Source: Pseudoxanthomonas sp. 3HH-4 (lineage in GTDB: Bacteria; Pseudomonadota; Gammaproteobacteria; Xanthomonadales; Xanthomonadaceae). Taken from it: DNA of 64,000 bases. The DNA lies in assembly GCF_006716465.1 (NCBI RefSeq), contig NZ_VFPB01000001.1:450483-514482 (forward strand), read 5' to 3'. The position numbers and the translations under genes were made by a program. Below, piece after piece: positions 16,405 to 23,834 of this stretch. The notes below the pieces were generated by a model. That model was given only the letters and a program-made list of their open reading frames with translations. It was not told the DNA's origin and made no database searches. Position 1 is the first letter of the stretch. Every line of letters starts with the position of its first letter.

Positions 16405-17469
16405 ATGATCTCGCTAAAGGGTGGGGTGTACGTTCCGGCGCTCAGAACCCGAGATGCTGAGCTCAAGGGCTACGAAAATCTAAGTCCTGCAACCAAGCAA
16501 TCTTTGCTGCCAGTCTTCGAATTGACCAAGTCGCGGCGATCGAAATCTAATCCGGAAGGTGCGATCGATGTAACGGTAAAGCGCCTACTAGATGCTGTGG
16601 GCGATAGAGTCTTTATTGCAGATGTCACTTCTCTCGAGTCGCAGGGGAATGCCCACACCGCAGGCCTGCTCGATCCGGCCAACTCTTATGGAAATTGGCA
16701 GAGCTTCATTAGCTCGCTACCAAAGAGCTGCATCCCTGTAGTGCACCTGAGTGATCCATTTGATCTGGCGGAGTTGGTCGCCCAAATAAATGGCTTGTGG
16801 ACTCATAGCGGCGCGGTGGCCATTCGTGTTCCGACCGATTATGCATTTGTGGCGAACGTTGCTGCAGCGCTGAGGCCAAAGAATGAGAGGGGTGAGGGGC
16901 ACGTACTTTTACTTGCTGATGATGGGTTTGTGCCGCAGGGTGGTGGCGACGCGGCTGCACAGAGATGTGAGCGAGTATTCAATCACTTCGCGGGAAAAGT
17001 AGATCTCGCGGTCCCGTTGACGAGCAGCTTTCCAAGTAGTGTCAAAGTGCCGTCCTTTGGTGGTGGCGACGCATACGGACTATTCTCGCTCGAAGAAGTT
17101 AGAGTCTCTGAGTCGCTCAAATTATTTGGATTGCAAGGTGCAGAGATCCTTCATGGCGACTATGCGCTAATTCATCCGGATGATTTTGAAGGGGTAGTGA
17201 CAAACTGGGTTCCTCGTGTAGATATTCCGTTGAGTATGGAGGGCTATTACCACCGATATAGAAGAGAAGCTGGTGGCTACGCGCTCGCGGCTCGTCGTGC
17301 CATTGAGAATCCGAGGTACGAGAAGCTCAAATGCTGGGCTGACGACTGTGTGGTAGAAGCTGCTCAGGGCGCTCCGCCGGGACGAAGTCCAGCATTCTGG
17401 ATATCAGCGCGTGTCAACTACCACATTACGCGACAGGTTAAGAGGTTATCGCCTGACCTTTGGCTGTAA
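16405..17469 (+). CDS. Beta-family (T4 beta-protein-like) protein
   Basis: 354 residues, related by its overall pattern to the 'beta family protein' group (phage T4 beta-type proteins), whose function is unknown. Recognisable features are an N-terminal VYVPALRTRDAELKGYENL, then LPVFELTKSR, VIFIADVTS-like RVFIADVTS, IPVVHLSDP and a C-terminal IPLSMEGYYHRYRREAGGY. The spacing of strand-helix units suggests an alpha/beta barrel-like fold, but no catalytic residues can be assigned. The gene directly abuts the ImmA/IrrE gene and its last 24 bases overlap the convergent nuclease-like gene. Low-GC composition matches the other island genes. Confidence 0.7.
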   Translation: MISLKGGVYVPALRTRDAELKGYENLSPATKQSLLPVFELTKSRRSKSNPEGAIDVTVKRLLDAVGDRVFIADVTSLESQGNAHTAGLLDPANSYGNWQSFISSLPKSCIPVVHLSDPFDLAELVAQINGLWTHSGAVAIRVPTDYAFVANVAAALRPKNERGEGHVLLLADDGFVPQGGGDAAAQRCERVFNHFAGKVDLAVPLTSSFPSSVKVPSFGGGDAYGLFSLEEVRVSESLKLFGLQGAEILHGDYALIHPDDFEGVVTNWVPRVDIPLSMEGYYHRYRREAGGYALAARRAIENPRYEKLKCWADDCVVEAAQGAPPGRSPAFWISARVNYHITRQVKRLSPDLWL

Positions 17470-18066
17470 TGCGAGCATATGGAGATCGTCAAGATCAATG
17501 TTCTTGCTTCGCTCGCGCAGGAACGCTGCAAAACGCTCGGAATTTTTGCTGGATATTGAGGAGAGCGCTTGCCTCGTTAGCTCGTCTGAGGAAAAAGATT
17601 CAGCGGCCAATTCTCTTGCCTCCGCTATGCCGAGGTCGCGCACATTTGATCTTCCAATCAGTGTGGCTAGTTCGTTCCTATCCAGCCAGTTCGCGGCCGC
17701 GATTCGAGACAGGTTTCTACGCCGGGTAGGTTTTCGCAGAAGCCGCACTGACTGACTGTCAAGTAGGACAATGCCCACAGCTCGAGGCGTAATTTCACGA
17801 ACGCGATTGAGGTGCCGGGGTGCGGTAGCTATCGTTACGTCAAGAAACATTTCCTGATAGTCCGCTATCTGCTTCTCTAGCGTTTGAGTGTTGTCTCTCG
17901 CCCCCTTTATCTCAATCGCAGAAAGGCGGTCTTGAGAAATGATTGCTAGGTCCGCTTTTCTCCGGACGTCCCGAAACGGAAGCTCGATGCTCAATGATTC
18001 GTTCGCGTCCAAAGATTCCAGAATCCACTGAACCAGCCTAATTGCTTCGTCTCTCGCGTATGTCAT
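17446..18066 (-). CDS. sce7726-type protein with PD-(D/E)XK nuclease signature
   Basis: 206 residues. The N-terminal half carries a nuclease-fold signature: Asp39 in RRKADLAI, Glu52-x-Lys54 in SAIEIKG, and Gln66-x3-Tyr70 in EKQIADY, followed by DVTIATAPRHLNRV and AVGIVLLD. This matches the restriction-endonuclease-like (RecB/QxxxY) class and the sce7726 family found in accessory islands. The C-terminal half is helical and of unknown role. Convergent with the beta-family gene, overlapping it by 24 bases. No Shine-Dalgarno is evident before the ATG at 18066 (upstream is GGCCGCCCCC). sce7726-type genes are often found beside other unknown genes, and beta-family proteins are plausible partners. 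Confidence 0.7.
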   Translation of the reverse strand: MTYARDEAIRLVQWILESLDANESLSIELPFRDVRRKADLAIISQDRLSAIEIKGARDNTQTLEKQIADYQEMFLDVTIATAPRHLNRVREITPRAVGIVLLDSQSVRLLRKPTRRRNLSRIAAANWLDRNELATLIGRSNVRDLGIAEARELAAESFSSDELTRQALSSISSKNSERFAAFLRERSKNIDLDDLHMLALQPKVRR

Positions 18067-18213
18067 GGGGGCGGCCGCAAGTTCGGATCAGTATGACAGC
18101 TCTGATCAGCCCGCGCGGTTGGATTCCTAAGTGGTGCCACATCGCTACAATAGCTTGCCAGCGAGCGTCGCAGTCGCTATCGCGTCGCGGCATTTCCTCA
18201 CTGGAGCTCCTGC

Positions 18214-18531
18214 ATGTCCCGCCCCCCTGCGCCCGCCGGGCGCCTGTTCGCTGTCGCCGCCTTCATCGAAGGCTTCACCTGGGCCGGTCTGCTGATCGGC
18301 ATGTTCCTGAAGTACGGGCCGGTGGGCAACGAACTGGGCGTGAAGATCTTCGGGCCGCTGCACGGCGGCGCCTTCCTGTTCTACGTCGTTGCCACCGTGC
18401 TGTCCGCGCTGCGCCTGCGCTGGCCGTGGTGGGCCGCGCTGCTCGCCCTCATCGCCGCCGTGCCGCCGCTGGTGACCGTGCCGCTGGAAATGTGGTTCCG
18501 GCGGATCGGGTTGCTCAGCGCACGCATCTGA
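18214..18531 (+). CDS. DUF3817 small integral membrane protein
   Basis: 105 residues with three predicted membrane helices (about 10-33, 43-66 and 70-93), matching DUF3817. Typical features are the N-terminal LFAVAAFIEGFTWAGLLIGM and GPLHGGAFLFYVVATVL. Function unknown; members are often near transporters or lipid genes. The start is supported by GGAG 7 bases upstream. GC returns to the core level here, so the accessory island ends in the gap before this gene. Confidence 0.8.
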   Translation: MSRPPAPAGRLFAVAAFIEGFTWAGLLIGMFLKYGPVGNELGVKIFGPLHGGAFLFYVVATVLSALRLRWPWWAALLALIAAVPPLVTVPLEMWFRRIGLLSARI

Positions 18532-18542
18532 TATCCCTGGGC

Positions 18543-18560
18543 GGCGGGCCGGGGCCCGCC
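18543..18560. other. GC-rich hairpin after the DUF3817 gene
   Basis: GGCGGGCC, two G, GGCCCGCC: a perfect 8-bp dyad starting 11 bases after the stop codon. No T-run follows, so it may be a Rho-dependent stop, an RNA 3'-end stabiliser or a REP-like element. Confidence 0.4.
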
Positions 18561-18628
18561 CTACGGCGTTACGGACGAAACCGCAGCCTTCGCATAGACT
18601 TCGGCGCCCACCCCTGCCGCTGTCGTCC

Positions 18629-19582
18629 ATGAGCCCCCATTCCCGCCTGACCGAGCTGCGCCTGCTGCTGGGCATCGAGCGCAACACCACGAGCCATGGC
18701 GAGAAATGGGTCTCCGGCATCGGCGCGCTGCTGGGCATTGTGTCCGTGTACTGGCTGACCCGCTGGGCGTTTCCCGCCGACGCCGCGTCCGCCGTCGGCG
18801 GCGCGCTGATGGTCACCTCGATGGGCGCGTCCGCCGTGTTGTTGTTCGCCGTGCCGCAGGGTGCGCTGTCGCAGCCGTGGGCCGTGGTGGGCGGGCACCT
18901 GCTGTCCGCCTTCATCGGCGTGAGCTGCCAGAAACTGTTCCCCGGTCACGCCTGGACCGCGGCACTTGCCGTCGGCCTGGCCGTGCTAGGCATGTACTAC
19001 CTGCGCTGCATCCACCCGCCCGGAGGCGCCACCGCCCTGGCTGCCGTGATCGGCGGCCCCGACGTCCACGCGCTGGGCTACCACTACCTGTTGATGCCCG
19101 TGCTGATCAACGTGGTGGCTATCCTCTCCATGGCCATCGCCTTCAACGCGCTGTTCCCGTGGCGCCGCTACCCGGCTCACCTGCACCGCCGTCGCCAGGC
19201 CTCGCGCATCACCCAGCCCGCGCAGCGCCAGTTCGAACTGACCCAGGAAGATTTCTCCGCCGCGATGGAGCAACTCAACTCCTACGTCGACATCACCACC
19301 GAGAACCTCACCGAACTGTTGGAACTGGCCAAGCAGCACGCCGAGCGCAACATCACCCACCCCGACACGATCCTCCGCGGCCGCTTCTACAGCAACGGCA
19401 AACTCGGCCGCCTGTGGAGCGTGCGCCACGTACTGGAAGGCGAAGGCCCCTCGCTGCAATACCGCGTCGTCGCAGGCGAGCAAACGGGCAGCATCGGAAC
19501 GGCCAGTCCCGACGAATTCCGACAGTGGGCGCGCTTCGAGGTGGTGCTGCAGGACAATGGGCGGTGGGTGATCGCGGACTAG
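18629..19582 (+). CDS. HPP-family membrane protein
   Basis: 317 residues. The N-terminal ~180 residues form a four-helix HPP-family membrane domain with the signature RCIHPPGGATALAAVIGG; plant members transport nitrite, while bacterial roles are unsettled. The C-terminal half (about 185-317) is soluble, with a helical segment (TQEDFSAAMEQLNSYVDI) and a domain of unknown role in place of the CBS domains often found in this family. No clear ribosome-binding site precedes ATG 18629. Convergent with the next gene, 16 bases away. Nitrite transport would be inference only. Confidence 0.85.
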   Translation: MSPHSRLTELRLLLGIERNTTSHGEKWVSGIGALLGIVSVYWLTRWAFPADAASAVGGALMVTSMGASAVLLFAVPQGALSQPWAVVGGHLLSAFIGVSCQKLFPGHAWTAALAVGLAVLGMYYLRCIHPPGGATALAAVIGGPDVHALGYHYLLMPVLINVVAILSMAIAFNALFPWRRYPAHLHRRRQASRITQPAQRQFELTQEDFSAAMEQLNSYVDITTENLTELLELAKQHAERNITHPDTILRGRFYSNGKLGRLWSVRHVLEGEGPSLQYRVVAGEQTGSIGTASPDEFRQWARFEVVLQDNGRWVIAD

Positions 19583-19598
19583 CGTTCGTCATGCCCGC

Positions 19599-20651
19599 TC
19601 AGTCCGCCGGCGACCCCTGCAACAACGCCATCGCCTGCGTCCGCGACTGCACGCCCAGCTTTTCGTAGATTCGCGTGAGCGCGTTGCGCACGGTCTTGTC
19701 GCTGATGAACAGCGTGGCTGCGATCTGCGCATTGGTCCTGCCGGCCACCAGCCCCGCCACGATCTCGCGCTCACGCGGTGTCAGTTCCGCCAGGCGTTCC
19801 TCGCCCTGTGGCGCGCCACCGAGGAATGCCAGCACCTCCTGGCGGAAGCGCTGCCAGGCCGGCTCGTGTTCCAGCAGCACGTGGTTGCGCGATTCCAGTT
19901 CGACGAAGCGCGCGCCCGGGATGCCGGCCGCCAGCAGTCGCCCTTCCTCCAGCGGCACCACGCTGTCCTGTCGCGCGTGCAGCACCAGCGTGGGCACGCT
20001 GACCTGGCCGAGCAGGGCGGTGACGTTGATGCGCGCGCGCGCCTCCAGCAGCGCGGCGGCGGCTTCCGCCGTGGTCGTGGTACGCACCAGCTCGTTGAAC
20101 CAGTGCACCTGGGCTTCCGTGGCATCGGGAATGAAGCGCGACGTGAACACCTGCCGGAACACCGGGTTCTGGTCGGCCCAGCCGATCCGTGCAATGTCGA
20201 TGATGGCCCGGTACAACCGCGCCGCCTCTTCATTGCCGCGCTCGTAAGGGCCGCGCGCGTACGCCCCGTACAGCAGCAGCCGGGACACGCGCTGCGGATG
20301 CTTCACCGCATACGCCACGCAGGCCGCCGCCCCCTGCGAGATGCCCATCAGCGCGAAGGGCTCGTGCAGGCCCGCCGCGTCCACCATCACCTCCAGGTCG
20401 CCCAGCCAGTGATCCAGGGTCAGATGCCGCGCATCGCCACCGCTCATGCCGCAGCCGCGTTCGTCATAGCGCAGCAGCCGGTAGTGCTCGCCGAAGAACC
20501 GGTACCAGTGCCGCCAGATCGGGCTCTGCAGGTCGTATTCCAGATGGCTGAGCCAGTTCGCCGCCTTGACCAGCACGGGCCCGCTGCCCATCGATGCCCA
20601 CGCCAGCCGCGCGCCATCGTCGCTGGTCAGGTAGCGGATCGCCTGCTGCAT
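19599..20651 (-). CDS. Alpha/beta hydrolase fused to a LuxR-type DNA-binding domain
   Basis: 350 residues joining an N-terminal alpha/beta hydrolase (about 1-265) to a C-terminal LuxR helix-turn-helix (about 280-345). The hydrolase part has YDERGCGMS, nucleophile GISQGA (Ser about 106), VPTLVLHARQDSVVP and SRNHVLLEHEPAW. The HTH reads LTPREREIVAGLVAGRTNAQ then FISDKTVRNALTRIYEKLGV, with all usual LuxR landmarks. Such fusions are thought to sense a small hydrophobic ligand through the hydrolase fold. The ATG at 20651 is chosen because coding character starts there; the frame is open far upstream without it. Divergent from the methyltransferase gene across a 186-base gap with two dyads. Confidence 0.9.
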   Translation of the reverse strand: MQQAIRYLTSDDGARLAWASMGSGPVLVKAANWLSHLEYDLQSPIWRHWYRFFGEHYRLLRYDERGCGMSGGDARHLTLDHWLGDLEVMVDAAGLHEPFALMGISQGAAACVAYAVKHPQRVSRLLLYGAYARGPYERGNEEAARLYRAIIDIARIGWADQNPVFRQVFTSRFIPDATEAQVHWFNELVRTTTTAEAAAALLEARARINVTALLGQVSVPTLVLHARQDSVVPLEEGRLLAAGIPGARFVELESRNHVLLEHEPAWQRFRQEVLAFLGGAPQGEERLAELTPREREIVAGLVAGRTNAQIAATLFISDKTVRNALTRIYEKLGVQSRTQAMALLQGSPAD

Positions 20652-20688
20652 GCGGCCATCCCGGAAGGAAACCGGCCCGCAGTGTAGC

Positions 20689-20744
20689 CGGGACATTGTT
20701 CCCCCGGCTGGCGCGGACGATGCCGTGCGTCGGGACATTGTTCC
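20689..20744. promoter_or_regulatory. Tandem operator-like dyads between divergent genes
   Basis: CGGGACATTGTTCC occurs twice, at 20689-20702 and 20731-20744, 42 bases apart (about four helical turns). Within each copy GGGACATTGTTCC is close to its own reverse complement (GGnACAnTGTnCC). The pair lies in the divergent gap between the hydrolase-LuxR regulator and the methyltransferase gene, 38 bases from the regulator start. It is a good candidate for the binding sites of that regulator. Confidence 0.6.
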
Positions 20745-20837
20745 TCTGCCGCGGACGGCATGGAGCGGCCACGCTGCCGCATCCCATCCCGCGCGCCCGC
20801 AGCGGTCCCCCGGCTGCGCCGCGCCCAACACGAGGCC

Positions 20838-21599
20838 ATGATGAAACGCACCCTGATCCTGCTCTATGGCGTGGCCTGCTACGCCGTGTTCTTCGCCACG
20901 TTCCTGTATGCCATCGGCTTCATCGGCAACCTCTGGGTGCCGAAGGGCATGGATTCCCCGCCCACCGCGCCGTTCGCCACCGCGCTGCTGATCGACCTCG
21001 GTCTGCTCGCCCTGTTCGCGGTGCAGCACAGCGTGATGGCGCGCCCCGCCTTCAAGCGGGCATGGACGCGGCTGATACCGGAATCGGCGGAACGCAGCAC
21101 CTATACCCTGCTGTCGAGCGTCGCGCTGATCCTGCTGTTCTGGCTGTGGAGTCCACTGGGTGGCACGGTCTGGAACGTGCAGCACCCCGCCGCGCGCACT
21201 GCCCTGTACACGCTCTTTGCGGCCGGCTGGGTGCTGCTGCTGTACACGACGTTCCTGCTGAATCACTTCGACCTGTTCGGCCTGCGCCAAGTCTGGCTGC
21301 AGTTCCGCGGACGGCCCTATACCCCGCTGCCATTCCGCACACCGACCGTGTACCGCTGGGTACGCCATCCGCTGTATGTGGCGTGGCTGCTGACCTTCTG
21401 GGCCACGCCGACCATGACCATGACGCACCTGCTTTTCGCAGTGATGACGACGGTCTACATCCTGCTCGCGATCCGCTGGGAGGAGCGCGATCTGGTGGCG
21501 GCGCTGCCGGAGTACGCGGACTACCGCCGGCGCGTACCGATGCTGGTGCCGGGAACGCGCCGCGCGGAGAAAGCCCCGCGCTCTAGGTCTCTGGCATGA
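20838..21599 (+). CDS. mddA: MddA-like methanethiol S-methyltransferase
   Basis: 253-residue integral membrane methyltransferase of the isoprenylcysteine carboxyl methyltransferase/NnrU type. It closely resembles the MddA group, which methylates methanethiol to dimethyl sulfide using S-adenosylmethionine. Landmarks: FFATFLYAIGFIGNLWVPKG at the N-terminus, LFAVQHSVMARPAFKRAWTR, ERSTYTLLSSVALILLFWLW, LLNHFDLFGLRQVW, and the SAM-site segment YRWVRHPLYVAWLLTFWATP with downstream RWEERDL. Five to six TM helices. ATG 20838 or 20841 is the start; GAGG lies just upstream. It overlaps the convergent next gene by 17 bases. The activity is inferred from similarity recognised by eye. Confidence 0.75.
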   Translation: MMKRTLILLYGVACYAVFFATFLYAIGFIGNLWVPKGMDSPPTAPFATALLIDLGLLALFAVQHSVMARPAFKRAWTRLIPESAERSTYTLLSSVALILLFWLWSPLGGTVWNVQHPAARTALYTLFAAGWVLLLYTTFLLNHFDLFGLRQVWLQFRGRPYTPLPFRTPTVYRWVRHPLYVAWLLTFWATPTMTMTHLLFAVMTTVYILLAIRWEERDLVAALPEYADYRRRVPMLVPGTRRAEKAPRSRSLA

Positions 21600-22317
21600 T
21601 GGCTGCGTCCAGCGTGCCGCGTATCCGGACGTGCGCTTGCTGCAGCCGCAGAAGCTTCTCCTCGTCGGACGACTGCGCGAACAGCGCGATGCGTCGTTCG
21701 ATGGCCTCCAGTAACCGTTGCCGTTGCGGCCGGGGCAGGTTTTCCGCTGCAAAGGCGACGGGATCGCCGCGGAAGCCGCGCTGGTCGCACAGCTTCCGGT
21801 AGAGATTGACCGCGTACGGCGGGCATAGCAGGCACTCGGCGGCCAGCGTGGCCAGGCGCCGGCGCGTGAGGCCGAGCCGGCGCGATCGCACGGCCAGCCA
21901 CGCAAGCATCGCGAGCGTCACCGCCAGCCAGGCCAGCAGGCCACCGAGCAGCCAGGTCGGCGGCGCGCCCGTCAACAACAGATACGGAATGGCCAGCAGC
22001 ACGACCAGTCCCGCCACCACGCATCCCGCGCGGACGGGCCACAGCTGGCGCGCGAAGGCGCGCAGGTCGTCGGCCGTGTCAGCGACCGCGCTGTCCGCCG
22101 GTGCGAGCCAGCTCGCGTGCAGCGTGGTGCGTACCGGCAGCAGCGGAGATGGAATCCAGAGGAAACGGCCGCGCATCTCGGTGGTCGCCTCGATCGCGAC
22201 GCGCCATGTCCGTCCCCCCGACACGACCACATCGTCGAAGTAGGCCAGACGGGCGGAATCCTGGACGTAGAACGCCAGGATGCCCGCGACCAGCAGCCAC
22301 TCGCTGCTGACACTCAC
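21583..22317 (-). CDS. Hypothetical membrane protein
   Basis: 244 residues, no family recognised. An N-terminal hydrophobic segment (SEWLLVAGILAFYVQDSARL), a predicted soluble loop, then two membrane helices at about 98-115 and 121-142, and a cytoplasmic C-terminal part rich in Arg and Leu with PQRQRLLEAIERRI. The start is GTG 22317, whose GTGA overlaps the stop of the DUF2167 gene, so the two are coupled. It is last in a minus-strand run starting at 23186 and possibly at 24856. It may form a membrane complex with the DUF2167 protein. Confidence 0.75.
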   Translation of the reverse strand: MSVSSEWLLVAGILAFYVQDSARLAYFDDVVVSGGRTWRVAIEATTEMRGRFLWIPSPLLPVRTTLHASWLAPADSAVADTADDLRAFARQLWPVRAGCVVAGLVVLLAIPYLLLTGAPPTWLLGGLLAWLAVTLAMLAWLAVRSRRLGLTRRRLATLAAECLLCPPYAVNLYRKLCDQRGFRGDPVAFAAENLPRPQRQRLLEAIERRIALFAQSSDEEKLLRLQQAHVRIRGTLDAAIMPET

Positions 22318-23186
22318 CGGACCGTCTTGTCCTTCTGCTTGCGTTTGAACAGGCCGCGCACCGCGGCGGCCACGCCGAACAAGCCGATCAACAGCAGCTT
22401 CCACATCTTGACCAGCACAGCGCCGGCAGCGGCCAGCCAGCCCTTCTTCGAAGCCACCACCGCCGCACCGCCGGTGATCAACGCCGCCAGGCCCACTTCC
22501 GCCACATGGTCGCCGGCGCGGAACTCGCTGTATTTCTCGCCCGCGGCGAAGCTGTAGCCCGGCATCAGGCGCTTGAAGTCCGCGATGGCCGGCTGCAGCG
22601 TTTCCGGATCCGCCACCACGATCACTTCCATCACGCCGCGACGACCCAGCACGCGGGTGTTGTAGTTGACGATCTTGTTCTTACTGGTTTCGGTCTCGGC
22701 GAGAATGGCCCACTCCAGCGCCTTGAGCTGGTCGTCGTACTGGGGTTTGAACGACCAGCCGAGGATGCGCATGGTCTCCCAGCCGCGCTGGCGCCGTTCT
22801 TCGTTGCCGTGCTCGGTCCCTTTGCGGACGCTCTCGAGTACGTCGTCGGCATCCACCTTTTCGTCGTCCTTGACGTAGCCCATTTCCCGGAACGAAAAGA
22901 AGCCGATCCACGACAGGTCATGCGGCGCCAGCGTGTAGGTGTCATCGCCGTCCGGCGGGTTCTCCAGCAACTGGTTGAGTCGGCGTGTGCCGACGACATC
23001 CAGGAACGCGTATCCCTCGGGCACGTCGACCGTGGCCCGGGTGCCGATCTTGCCGACGCTCGGTCCGAGCTGCCACGGCAGGTCCCCGATCGGATTCGAC
23101 GCGGTGTCTTCCTGCGCGCTGACCGCGCAGGGAAAAAGGAAAAGCATGAAGACCGCGGCAAGCAGCGCCGCGTAACGGATACGCAT
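22314..23186 (-). CDS. DUF2167 family membrane protein
   Basis: 290 residues. A signal peptide at about 1-24 (LLAAVFMLFLFPCAVSAQ) is followed by a large periplasmic domain with the DUF2167 pattern: ATVDVPEGYAFLD, LNQLLENPP, WIGFFSFREMGYVKDDEKVDADD-type segment (cut here), LGWSFKPQYD and NYNTRVLGRRGVMEVIVV. Two hydrophobic segments at about 230-272 precede a basic tail (FKRKQKDKTVR). ATG 23186 is preceded by GGAGGG at 8 bases. Function unknown; members are often next to other envelope genes. It is coupled to the downstream membrane protein by a GTGA overlap. Confidence 0.85.
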   Translation of the reverse strand: MRIRYAALLAAVFMLFLFPCAVSAQEDTASNPIGDLPWQLGPSVGKIGTRATVDVPEGYAFLDVVGTRRLNQLLENPPDGDDTYTLAPHDLSWIGFFSFREMGYVKDDEKVDADDVLESVRKGTEHGNEERRQRGWETMRILGWSFKPQYDDQLKALEWAILAETETSKNKIVNYNTRVLGRRGVMEVIVVADPETLQPAIADFKRLMPGYSFAAGEKYSEFRAGDHVAEVGLAALITGGAAVVASKKGWLAAAGAVLVKMWKLLLIGLFGVAAAVRGLFKRKQKDKTVR

Positions 23187-23450
23187 CGGTGGTTCCCTCC
23201 CCATTGGCATGCCGGACTCCCCAGCCATGCCTCATCGGCAGGTCGCATCGCCGGCCGGCTGCAGCGATACGGTGGCGAGAGTAGCAGGCAGGAAGGGGGC
23301 CATGGCGGCCATCTTAATCTCAGATTTTCGGCGCGTATGACGCACGCCCGGTCACCAGCCCGCTGCCGATTCCTTGAAGAGGTGCAGCCTGGGATCGCGT
23401 TCGTGGGGGTTGTCGCCTCTGCTTTGCTGTCGCGCGTTCGCGTGCCGCGC

Positions 23451-23834
23451 TCAGTCTGCCCTGCGCAACCCATGCTCGGCACGTTCGCAGACCACCAGTG
23501 CGCCATCCTCGCTGACGGTGCCGGTGGCCTGCACGCGGTCGCCGGCCTTCAGCGCTTGCACGTCCTCCGGTGGCGGGGCTTTGCACAGGTTCCAGCGTGC
23601 GGGCAGGTGCACATCCACCTGGCCGTTGGAGGCAGCGATTCTGACCACCGCGCTGCCGTCATAGGTCCATGGCGTGGTGTCCACGCTGACGATGCTGCCT
23701 TCGACGGTGGCCTGCTCGCCGGCAGCGAGCGTGGGACTGCTGGTAGTTGGCGTGGTCGTGCAGCCGGCCAGCATCACGATTGTGGCGAGGGTCGCGAGAC
23801 GACGTGCGACGGGGAGGCGGGGCAGGGTCTTCAT
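23451..23834 (-). CDS. Small lipoprotein
   Basis: 127 residues with a lipoprotein signal: basic start, hydrophobic core and lipobox MLAGC (Cys25). The mature part is a small beta-rich domain (GEQATVEGSIVSVDTTPW, ADRVQATGTVSEDGALVVC-like end) that may be OB-fold-like. Two later Cys (in WNLCKAPP and VVCERAEH) could form a disulfide. The ATG overlaps the stop of the DUF2272 gene by 4 bases, so the pair is coupled. Function unknown. Confidence 0.8.
   Translation of the reverse strand: MKTLPRLPVARRLATLATIVMLAGCTTTPTTSSPTLAAGEQATVEGSIVSVDTTPWTYDGSAVVRIAASNGQVDVHLPARWNLCKAPPPEDVQALKAGDRVQATGTVSEDGALVVCERAEHGLRRAD

Noticed and set aside
15020-18213. Prophage or integrative element with attachment sites
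   Set aside because: No integrase, no tRNA, and no direct repeats flanking the low-GC genes could be found by eye.
20689-20744. The GGGACATTGTTCC repeats as ends of an insertion sequence
   Set aside because: They are in direct, not inverted, orientation, only 42 bases apart, with no transposase or target duplication visible.
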